7,784 nt of DNA. Source: Caryophanales bacterium. Its GTDB lineage: Bacteria; Bacillota_I; Bacilli_A; RFN20; CAG-826. Below, piece by piece: positions 1-5,905 of this stretch. The DNA is taken from the NCBI GenBank assembly GCA_028723545.1, contig JAQYER010000024.1:1-7784 (forward strand), in the 5' to 3' direction. The position numbers and the translations under genes were made by a program. Position 1 is the first letter of the stretch, and every line of letters begins with the position of its first letter. The notes beneath the pieces were generated by a model. That model had not been told where the DNA came from and did not search any database. It saw nothing but the letters and a program-made list of their open reading frames with translations.

Positions 1-1644
1 AGTTATTTAACAAAAAAAGTATTATATGCTGGATTGAATCCTTTTTACTCTTTAAGCAGTTTTTCACCTTCTTATAATATAAGCGTGAATTCTAGCACGT
101 CATATTCAATAGAAACTTATCAAAAAACTATTTTTGAAGATTCAATTTCAACTTTTAGCATCGTTCCTCAAAAAGATATATTTACCATTTATCAATCAAA
201 TAAAAAATATGATCTCAATTCAGCTGTTTCATATAATGAAAACACTCCATATCTTACTGGAACTAGTAGTTCTTATTCGATTTCAGCTAATAATGGAGGA
301 ATTAATGAATTTGAAGTTCAGTCAATTTCAATTGAAGGAGATACTCACGACGTTCCAGTAGATACTGTTTTACAATTAACTGGCACAATTAACGATATTA
401 ATAAGTCTTATTATAAAAATTATACATGGCAAAGCGAAGATACTTCTATTGCAACGGTAGACCAAACCGGTTTGGTTAAGGGAATTGCATTGGGTTCTAC
501 CAATATTGTTTTGTCTTGCGGTGGAGTATCTCAAACATATTTAATTAATGTAATCGATGCAGTAAATGTTATTGGTGTTTCTAGTGTTAATGTCACATGC
601 ACCAATGGAAATAGTAGCGGAGCTACCTTTAAAGATGGTTCATATACATTTGAAGCAAAAATAATTGGAGAAGACTCAAGTACTTTATCCTTATCTAAAG
701 TTAGTAAAGTTGTTTGGACATTTAGAAATGAGTCCAGCATTCCTGGTGATAGAGTATATTTTGGAAAAGATTCTAATAATAAATTAACAACAGTCAGCGA
801 TACGTTATCGGTTCAAGTTACATTAGCTGGAGGCGCTGCTGCAAATAGTTCATTAGGATCTGCGGATGTTGTGAATGTTGTATGTACAGTTACTGATATA
901 AAAGGAAATGTAAAGCCTGGCGAATTTAAAATTGTAAATGATAATAATACTTGCTTTGAAAAAGGAACTACCATAACAACTAATAGAGGATTGATTCCGG
1001 TTGAAGAATTAAAATCGGATGATCTAATTAAATCTTATAATCATGAAAGCGGTAAATATGAATATAAGCCAATTGCGGCTTTAATTGATCATGGAGAAAA
1101 TATTTATAAAGTTATTAGCTTAGATTTCTCAGATGGATCAAACATTGGATTTATTGCATGCCATGGTTTATTTGATTTAGATGAGAATCAATATGTCGAT
1201 ATTAATGAAGTTAACTATTTAAATTATATAGGCCATAGATTTGCAAAAGGCTTAGGTGATGAATATAAAGAGATAACGCTTATTAAAGCGTCTATCATTG
1301 AAAAGATTACTCGTTCGTATACTGTTCTTTCAAGCGAGAATATTAACTGCGAAGCAAATGGAATCTTAAATATTACCAGTGTTCTTAAGGGTGTATATAA
1401 TATCTTCGAATATGACGAAAATCATAATTTTGATACTTCTCTAATGAATAAAGATATAGAACAATATGGAATATATACATATGAAGATTTTAAAGATAGA
1501 ATCGATGAAAAGAAATTCTATGATTTAGGATTCAAATACTTCAAAGTATCAATTGGAAAAGGATTGTTAACAGATGAAATATTGCAATTCTATATTGATT
1601 GGTTCTATGAATGTATTGAAGATGGAACTGCGATAATTTATTAA
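1..1644 (+). CDS. Ig-like (BIG2) surface protein with C-terminal Hint domain, 5' end missing
   Basis: The reading frame is open from the first base of the window, so the true start lies upstream; the TTG at 34 is only the first possible start inside the window. From base 1 there are 547 codons before TAA. Residues 1-105 are rich in Ser, Thr, Tyr and Asn and look like beta-rich extracellular sequence. Residues about 106-185 match a BIG2 domain (a W-x-S core, then SIATVD, GLVKGIALGSTNI). Residues about 186-312 look like a second Ig-like beta domain with weaker similarity. Residues 318-460 form a Hint domain starting CFEKGTTITT. Residues about 482-547 are a separate tail containing YGIYTYEDFKD and KVSIGKGLLT. 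A surface or secreted location is inferred from the domain types, since the signal peptide would be outside the window. No partner gene is visible; a terminator separates it from the atp operon. The exact function is unknown. Confidence 0.85.
   Translation, partial: SYLTKKVLYAGLNPFYSLSSFSPSYNISVNSSTSYSIETYQKTIFEDSISTFSIVPQKDIFTIYQSNKKYDLNSAVSYNENTPYLTGTSSSYSISANNGGINEFEVQSISIEGDTHDVPVDTVLQLTGTINDINKSYYKNYTWQSEDTSIATVDQTGLVKGIALGSTNIVLSCGGVSQTYLINVIDAVNVIGVSSVNVTCTNGNSSGATFKDGSYTFEAKIIGEDSSTLSLSKVSKVVWTFRNESSIPGDRVYFGKDSNNKLTTVSDTLSVQVTLAGGAAANSSLGSADVVNVVCTVTDIKGNVKPGEFKIVNDNNTCFEKGTTITTNRGLIPVEELKSDDLIKSYNHESGKYEYKPIAALIDHGENIYKVISLDFSDGSNIGFIACHGLFDLDENQYVDINEVNYLNYIGHRFAKGLGDEYKEITLIKASIIEKITRSYTVLSSENINCEANGILNITSVLKGVYNIFEYDENHNFDTSLMNKDIEQYGIYTYEDFKDRIDEKKFYDLGFKYFKVSIGKGLLTDEILQFYIDWFYECIEDGTAIIY
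316..555 (+). other. BIG2-type bacterial Ig-like domain within the surface protein
   Basis: This segment covers residues about 106-185 of the partial protein. It shows the usual BIG2 pattern: a start like VQSISIEG, then LQLTGTI, a central tryptophan in TWQSEDTSIATVD, then GLVKGIALGSTNI and a closing beta strand. Such domains are common as spacers or adhesion modules in bacterial surface proteins. The match is by pattern recognition only; the domain edges are approximate. Confidence 0.8.
952..1380 (+). other. Hint (hedgehog/intein) domain, autoprocessing type, lacking the C-terminal His-Asn
   Basis: Block A is clear: Cys318-Phe-x-x-Gly-Thr-x-Ile, then G-L-I-P-V-E-E-L and a DDLI-SYN segment, the usual start of inteins, bacterial intein-like domains and hedgehog Hog domains. 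A block B-like segment has His388 in IACH, where TxxH is usual, so the threonine is replaced by Ile385. The last block is SYTVLSSENINCEANGIL, which resembles the intein ending -ANGIL-V-H-N-C, but the sequence continues N-I-T-S, so the His-Asn pair and the following nucleophile pattern are absent. In known Hint domains the first cysteine makes a thioester with the preceding residue; whether this copy is active is inference. Confidence 0.75.
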
Positions 1645-1668
1645 AATAATCTTCATTTATTTTGCAAT

Positions 1669-1700
1669 AAACCCCCAAAACTAAATAAACAGGGGGTTTT
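1669..1700 (+). terminator. Terminator-like hairpin after the surface-protein gene
   Basis: AAACCCCC (1669-1676) pairs perfectly with GGGGGTTT (1692-1699) across a 15-base A-rich loop, 25 bases after the stop codon. The run of T after the stem is short (TTTT, three of them inside the stem, then GC), so termination may be partial. Its place between an ended gene and a predicted promoter fits a transcription boundary between the two units. Confidence 0.6.
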
Positions 1701-1782
1701 GCATTTATTGGAACAAAATTTACAGGTTTAAATCTATCAATAATGCTTTGATGTATTTAGTAGAAAATTGAACTTTTATTAT

Positions 1783-1811
1783 TTGCTATTTACTTCAATA
1801 ACGAGCATAAT
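1783..1811 (+). promoter_or_regulatory. Predicted sigma-70/sigma-A promoter for the atp operon
   Basis: TTGCTA (1783-1788) as -35 and CATAAT (1806-1811) as -10 are 17 bases apart; they match the consensus at 4 of 6 and 5 of 6 positions. Transcription would begin near 1818, leaving a leader of about 20 bases before the atpI start. No operator or riboswitch was recognised. In such AT-rich DNA chance matches are common; the support comes from the position after a terminator and just ahead of the operon. Confidence 0.5.
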
Positions 1812-1837
1812 ATAAACGTGCAAAAAATGCATGAATT

Positions 1838-2242
1838 ATGAAAAACTTATCTACGATAACAAAATTAGTTCTTATTACTTCATTAGTGGGATTAGGAATC
1901 ACTCTAATCTCGCTTTTCACAGTGTTTATTGGATATCCTGGTTGGACTATTGGAATTGCTATCGGATCAATTATTGATGTCGCTATTGTGGCGTTATTAT
2001 TTATCGGTGGTGACCGTACAACCAAATCATCTAAACCAGGAACAACTATTTTGTTTTATTTTTTAAGAATTATCTTATTAGCGGCAGGTTTAATTATTCC
2101 AGCTTTATTGGACTATAAATTCAATATTGGCTTTATGAAATATTCAGTCTTTGGAGCAGCAATTGGTTATGTTCCAGGATTATTTATTATTGTTTTGGTA
2201 TTAACAAAGATGGATAATGAAATAAAGGAAATAAACAAATGA
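1838..2242 (+). CDS. atpI: ATP synthase protein I (AtpI-like membrane protein)
   Basis: This 134-residue protein is almost entirely hydrophobic, with four predicted membrane helices near residues 9-32, 36-57, 69-91 and 101-123, and a short charged C-terminus. AtpI proteins have this size and topology and lie directly ahead of atpB; the family is linked to c-ring assembly and possibly to cation handling, and is usually not essential. The sequence itself is poorly conserved, so the name rests largely on topology and position. ATG 1838 is the first in-frame start: an in-frame TGA lies at 1832-1834. There is no good Shine-Dalgarno sequence ahead of it, and with the predicted promoter the leader would be very short. 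Its TGA stop overlaps the atpB start (ATGA). Confidence 0.75.
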   Translation: MKNLSTITKLVLITSLVGLGITLISLFTVFIGYPGWTIGIAIGSIIDVAIVALLFIGGDRTTKSSKPGTTILFYFLRIILLAAGLIIPALLDYKFNIGFMKYSVFGAAIGYVPGLFIIVLVLTKMDNEIKEINK

Positions 2243-2985
2243 TATATTCAGGTATTCCTTACGCCGAAGAAGGCTATGATTTTTCATTTGATGGATTTAT
2301 CCAATCTCTTTCTGGTGAATGTATTGTTGCATGGGCAGTTATCTTAATTTTAATTGTTTTAGCGATTATTGTTGGTATTAAAGCTCGACGCGCTGATCCT
2401 TTAAAACAACATAAAGGATTATTATTTATTGCTGAATGGGCAGTTGAAAAATTAGATAGTTTTGTGTTAGACACGATGGGGCCTGGATTTGAACATTTTG
2501 CTGGTTTATTTTTAGGTATTATTCCATTTTTATTTATGTCATTTATTCTTGGAGTAGCTGGTTTACCAACTCCAATGAATAATTTATGTGTTCCTCTTTC
2601 TTTAGCGTTATTTACTTTTGGTATGATTCACTTTACTTCAATGAAATACACTAAATGGAGATATTTTAAACGTTATATTGATCCAATCCCAATTTTCTTA
2701 CCTATTAATTTATTATCAATGTGGGCTCCACTTTTATCTATTACATTACGTATGTTTGGTAATGCAATAGTAGGTTGGGTTCTTCTTGCCCTTGTTGACT
2801 GGGCATTAGATTATGGAGTTTCTATTATTGGTGTCACTCCATTATTGCATGCATATTTTGATTTGGTTTCTGGTTTGATTCAAACTTTAGTATATGTTTA
2901 TCTAACTTCGCTTTTAGTCGCGCAAGAGAGACCAGAAGAATTAGAAATTGTAGCTGAGCAAATTCCAGCTAGAAAGGAGAATTAA
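2239..2985 (+). CDS. atpB: F1Fo ATP synthase subunit a
   Basis: Subunit a is the membrane stator protein that carries ions to and from the c-ring. The 248-residue protein has the expected hydrophobic helices, and its key motif SITLRMFGN holds Arg171, equivalent to the essential Arg210 of E. coli. The last helix has Gln215 (SGLIQTLVYVYLTSLL), equivalent to Gln252. Two other half-channel positions differ from E. coli by my hand alignment: Trp180 stands where Glu219 is expected (FGNAIVGW against FGNMYAGE), and Asp208 where His245 is expected. The N-terminus is short and acidic. The start overlaps the atpI stop by four bases; a moderate site, AAAGGA (2224-2229), lies upstream. The stop is two bases from atpE. 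The family assignment is certain; ion choice cannot be told from this subunit. Confidence 0.95.
   Translation: MIYSGIPYAEEGYDFSFDGFIQSLSGECIVAWAVILILIVLAIIVGIKARRADPLKQHKGLLFIAEWAVEKLDSFVLDTMGPGFEHFAGLFLGIIPFLFMSFILGVAGLPTPMNNLCVPLSLALFTFGMIHFTSMKYTKWRYFKRYIDPIPIFLPINLLSMWAPLLSITLRMFGNAIVGWVLLALVDWALDYGVSIIGVTPLLHAYFDLVSGLIQTLVYVYLTSLLVAQERPEELEIVAEQIPARKEN
2973..2979 (+). promoter_or_regulatory. Strong ribosome binding site of atpE
   Basis: AAAGGAG lies within the last codons of atpB, 8 bases before the atpE ATG. It supports the start at 2988 over the next in-frame ATG (Met6). Confidence 0.85.
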
Positions 2986-2987
2986 TC

Positions 2988-3215
2988 ATGACAGATGTTG
3001 GTATGAGAGCGTTAGCAGCAGGTATTGCTATTTTATCTGCAGCAGCATCTTCAATTGGTGAAGGATTATTAGTATCTAAAGCTATTGAAGGTATGGCACG
3101 TAACCCAGAAATGTCTTCAAAATTACGTTCATCAATGATTATTGGTTGTGCGCTTGTTGAAACATGTGGTATTTACGCCTTATTAGTCGCTATTTTAATT
3201 ATTTTCGTTATGTAA
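2988..3215 (+). CDS. atpE: F1Fo ATP synthase subunit c (two-carboxylate rotor proteolipid)
   Basis: Subunit c forms the rotor ring; each copy binds the coupling ion. The 75-residue hairpin has helix 1 (about residues 8-33), the polar loop MARNPE (36-41) that meets gamma and epsilon, and helix 2 (about 48-74). The ion-binding glutamate is Glu58 in LVETCGIY. Helix 1 has Glu25 in IGEGLL, where H+ or Na+ rings often have Gln, 33 residues before Glu58. This is the same spacing as the Glu32/Glu65 pair of the Fusobacterium nucleatum Na+ ring. Thr59, Cys60 and Tyr63 fall on Ser66, Thr67 and Tyr70 of the Ilyobacter tartaricus Na+ site, so a hydroxyl and the tyrosine are kept. Na+ coupling is therefore plausible but not shown. 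The helix-1 glycine motif is altered to Ala18-x-Ala20-x-Ser22-x-Gly24. Strong ribosome binding site. Confidence 0.96.
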   Translation: MTDVGMRALAAGIAILSAAASSIGEGLLVSKAIEGMARNPEMSSKLRSSMIIGCALVETCGIYALLVAILIIFVM

Positions 3216-3261
3216 TTTGTTTTATGAATTTATCTATGTAAGAAATGGGAGGAGGTAAGTT
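3216..3261 (+). promoter_or_regulatory. 46-base gap with a very strong ribosome binding site for atpF
   Basis: This is the longest spacer inside the operon. Its last part holds GGAGGAGGT (3248-3256), one of the best Shine-Dalgarno matches in the window, 5 bases before the atpF ATG measured from the final T. No convincing hairpin, terminator or promoter was seen in the remainder. Confidence 0.75.
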
Positions 3262-3855
3262 ATGAAAAATAATAAAAAGACATTAATATTTACTTTATTA
3301 ATATCGACAAGTGTTTTCTTAACTTCATGTGAAGGCACTCCAATGACTAGTGAAGATTTCTTAAAGAAATTATTCCCTAATCCTTGGGAAGCATTATTCA
3401 CATTTTTAGCCTTTGTTGTTTTATTAATTATTGTCTTTTTTGTCGCCTATAAACCAGTTAAGAAAATCTTAAATGAACGTAAAGCGTATGAAAAAGAAAA
3501 ATTAGAATCAGCTTCTAAATTAGAAACTGAAGCTAAAAATAAACTTCAAGCCGCGGAATCAAGTATTAAAGAATCTCGTAAAGAGGCTATTTCAATAATT
3601 GATAAAGCCAAAGAAGATGCCTCAATTCAAGCCCAAATTATTATAGATAATGCCCATAAACAAATTGAAAACGAAAAACAATTAGCCAAAGATGATATTC
3701 TTCGAGAAATTGAACATTCTCAAGATGAAATTCATAATGAAATCGTTAATGTCGCTATCGAAGCTTCTAGCAAAGTATTAGGTAGAACAATTAATGAACA
3801 AGATAACAAAGATCTCATTGATCAATTAGTGAAAGAATTACAAGAAAATAAATAA
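3262..3855 (+). CDS. atpF: F1Fo ATP synthase subunit b, predicted lipoprotein
   Basis: Subunit b is the peripheral stalk that ties the membrane sector to F1. The 197-residue protein starts with a basic segment (KNNKK), a hydrophobic stretch and a lipobox Leu20-Thr-Ser-Cys23, so signal peptidase II processing with lipid on Cys23 is predicted. After a short outside loop, a second membrane helix (about 43-63) leads into a long charged, Ala-rich coiled coil (about 65-165). The end, with ASSKVLGRTINEQD then a DLIDQLVKEL helix, is the conserved delta-binding region. A lipoprotein b has been described in Mycoplasma pneumoniae; most bacterial b subunits have only one N-terminal anchor and no signal peptide. 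The strong upstream site fits the two copies of b per enzyme. The stop overlaps the atpH start by one base (TAATG). Confidence 0.94.
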   Translation: MKNNKKTLIFTLLISTSVFLTSCEGTPMTSEDFLKKLFPNPWEALFTFLAFVVLLIIVFFVAYKPVKKILNERKAYEKEKLESASKLETEAKNKLQAAESSIKESRKEAISIIDKAKEDASIQAQIIIDNAHKQIENEKQLAKDDILREIEHSQDEIHNEIVNVAIEASSKVLGRTINEQDNKDLIDQLVKELQENK

Positions 3856-4394
3856 TGGAAGATTTATATTCACGTTATGCTTCAGCCTTAATTTCAATTG
3901 CTGAAGATGAAAACAAAATAGAACAATATAAAGATGCAATGACATCTATTTTCATGCTCTTTAATGAAGATGAAAATATTTTGAAATATCTTGGTTCTTA
4001 TTTTGTTAATAGTGACGATAAATATAAATTAATCGATGAAATGTTAAAAACATTTGAATTAACTAATTTGAATAATTTTTTCAAATTAATTGTTAATAAA
4101 CATCTCATTATTCATTTTAAAGATATTTATTTATCATTTAATAAATTAGCGAATGAATTATTAGATATTGAAGAAGGAATAATTTATTCAACAATTAAAT
4201 TAAATGAAGATGAAATAAATAAAATTAGTGAAGCTTTAACAAAGAGAACATCTAAAAAAGTTGAACTAAAAAATAAAATTGATGAATCATTAATTGGTGG
4301 TGTGAAAATCGTTATTAAAGATCGAGTATATGATAGTTCTATTAAATATAAATTAGAACAACTCAAATCATCACTTATCAAGAAAGGAGCGTAA
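3855..4394 (+). CDS. atpH: F1Fo ATP synthase subunit delta
   Basis: Delta (the OSCP homologue) joins the b stalk to the top of the alpha3beta3 head. At 179 residues it is of usual length. The N-terminal helical domain (about 1-105) begins with the family pattern SRYASALISIAED. The C-terminal domain has LIGGVKIVIKDRVYDSSIK (146-164), which matches the conserved family ending, followed by a short helix. No Shine-Dalgarno sequence stands ahead of the start; the start shares one base with the atpF stop, so translation probably depends on coupling from atpF. Its 3' end contains the ribosome binding site for atpA. A possible TTG or ATG start further in would remove the conserved N-terminus, so ATG 3855 is preferred. 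Confidence 0.93.
   Translation: MEDLYSRYASALISIAEDENKIEQYKDAMTSIFMLFNEDENILKYLGSYFVNSDDKYKLIDEMLKTFELTNLNNFFKLIVNKHLIIHFKDIYLSFNKLANELLDIEEGIIYSTIKLNEDEINKISEALTKRTSKKVELKNKIDESLIGGVKIVIKDRVYDSSIKYKLEQLKSSLIKKGA
4383..4389 (+). promoter_or_regulatory. Strong ribosome binding site of atpA
   Basis: AAAGGAG overlaps the last codons of atpH. The distance to the ATG at 4401 is 11 bases, a little long, but no other in-frame start fits better. Confidence 0.8.
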
Positions 4395-4400
4395 TAATTT

Positions 4401-5903
4401 ATGAAAATTAATTCTTCAAAAATAAGCGCCTTAATTAAAAAACAAATCGAAAATTTTAATCTTAATATCGAAGCAGACGATGTCGGTAATGTTGTCACTG
4501 TTGGTGATGGTGTAGCTTTAGTCTATGGTCTTGATAAAGCTATGCTAGGGGAACTTGTATTATTCCCACATGACATTTATGGCATGGTCATGAATCTTGA
4601 AGAAGATAATGTCGGTTGTGTTTTATTAGGTTCTGATACTGAAATTAAAGAAGGGGATATTGTTAAAAGAACCCATTCTGTCGTTGAAGTACCAGTTGGT
4701 GATAATTTATTAGGACGTGTTGTTAATGCTTTAGGCCATCCTCTTGATGGATTAGGAGAAATTAAATCTAACAAAAGCCGTCCAATTGAAAGAATCGCTC
4801 CTGGAGTAATGTATCGTAAATCAGTTGACACTCCACTACAAACTGGAATTAAGGCTATTGACACAATGATTCCAATTGGACGTGGTCAACGTGAATTAAT
4901 TATTGGTGATCGTCAAACTGGTAAAACCGCGATTGCAATCGATACAATTATTAATCAAAAAGATCAAGATGTTTTATGTATTTATGTCGCGATTGGACAA
5001 AAGAATTCAACAGTCGCGAATATTGTTGATAAATTAAGAAAACACGATGCTTTAAAATACACAGTAGTTGTATCAGCGACTGCTAGTGAACTCGCTCCAC
5101 TTTTATATATCGCTCCATATGCTGGTATGGCTATGGCGGAAGAATGGCTTGAGCAAGGTAAAGATGTTTTAATCGTTTTTGATGATTTATCAAAACACGC
5201 AGTTGCGTATCGTACGTTATCATTATTATTAAAACGTCCATCTGGTAGAGAAGCTTATCCTGGTGATGTTTTCTATCTCCATTCAAGACTTCTTGAAAGA
5301 GCTTGTAAATTAAATGATGAACATGGTGGTGGTTCAATTACTGCTTTACCAATTATTGAAACACAAGCTGGAGATATTTCAGCATATATTCCAACTAATG
5401 TTATTTCAATTACTGATGGACAAATATTCTTAATTACTGATTATTTCAATGCTGGCCAACGTCCAGCTGTTGATAGTGGATTCTCTGTTTCACGTGTTGG
5501 TAGCGCTGCTCAAATTAAAGCGATGAAACAAGTTGCTTCTTCTTTAAAAATTGAATTAGCGAATTACCGTGAACTTCTTTCATTCGCTCAATTCGGTTCT
5601 GATTTGGACAAAGACACTAAAGATGTTTTAAATCATGGCGCGGTTCTTATGGAAGTATTAAAACAAGGACAATATGATCCATACCCAGTTGAAAGACAAA
5701 TCATTGAAATGTTTGCAGCGAAAAACCGTTATTTAGAAAGCATTGATTTAGAACAAATTCGTCCATGTTTAGATGGATTATATTCTTATATCTCGTCATC
5801 TTATAAAGAAATTCTTGATGAAATAGTTACTCAAAAAATTATTTCAAAACAATTAGAAGAAAAAATGCATTTAGCAATTAAACAATATTTTGAAACTAGA
5901 TAG
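4401..5903 (+). CDS. atpA: F1Fo ATP synthase subunit alpha
   Basis: Alpha is the non-catalytic nucleotide-binding subunit, three copies alternating with beta in F1. At 500 residues it is full length. Visible landmarks are the N-terminal beta barrel (about 25-95), the Walker A loop GDRQTGKT (169-176), IYVAIGQKNSTVA (194-206), the Walker B-like segment VLIVFDDLSKHA (256-267), SGREAYPGDVFYLHSRLLER (281-300), and the family signature PAVDSGFSVSRVGSAAQ (355-371). In the last, Arg365 is the expected arginine finger reaching into the beta active site. The signature reads VGSAAQ where VGGAAQ is more usual, a small change. The frame is uninterrupted, with no intein or frameshift. It follows atpH by six bases, and its TAG stop is the only TAG in the operon as seen here. 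Confidence 0.98.
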   Translation: MKINSSKISALIKKQIENFNLNIEADDVGNVVTVGDGVALVYGLDKAMLGELVLFPHDIYGMVMNLEEDNVGCVLLGSDTEIKEGDIVKRTHSVVEVPVGDNLLGRVVNALGHPLDGLGEIKSNKSRPIERIAPGVMYRKSVDTPLQTGIKAIDTMIPIGRGQRELIIGDRQTGKTAIAIDTIINQKDQDVLCIYVAIGQKNSTVANIVDKLRKHDALKYTVVVSATASELAPLLYIAPYAGMAMAEEWLEQGKDVLIVFDDLSKHAVAYRTLSLLLKRPSGREAYPGDVFYLHSRLLERACKLNDEHGGGSITALPIIETQAGDISAYIPTNVISITDGQIFLITDYFNAGQRPAVDSGFSVSRVGSAAQIKAMKQVASSLKIELANYRELLSFAQFGSDLDKDTKDVLNHGAVLMEVLKQGQYDPYPVERQIIEMFAAKNRYLESIDLEQIRPCLDGLYSYISSSYKEILDEIVTQKIISKQLEEKMHLAIKQYFETR

Positions 5904-5905
5904 TT

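Noticed and set aside
34..36. TTG as the real start of the Ig-like/Hint gene
   Set aside because: The same frame is open to base 1 with protein-like sequence, no ribosome binding site precedes the TTG, and no signal peptide follows it; the gene most likely starts upstream.
134..361. 75-codon + strand frame inside the surface-protein gene
   Set aside because: It lies in another frame of the Ig-like gene and its product has no recognisable pattern; the longer frame explains the region.
1768..1796. TTGAAC as an alternative -35 box
   Set aside because: The hexamer 17 bases downstream is TACTTC, a poor -10; TTGCTA with CATAAT is better.
1819..1831. TGCA-AAAAA-TGCA mini-hairpin just before the atpI start
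   Set aside because: A four-base-pair stem is too weak to matter and is expected by chance in AT-rich DNA.
1795..2025. 76-codon open frame on the - strand over atpI
   Set aside because: It is antisense to a membrane-protein gene with good context and has no recognisable domain or ribosome binding site; a shadow frame.
4184..4864. Minus-strand open frames over the atpH/atpA junction and atpA
   Set aside because: They lie opposite strongly conserved ATP synthase coding sequence and show no family features.
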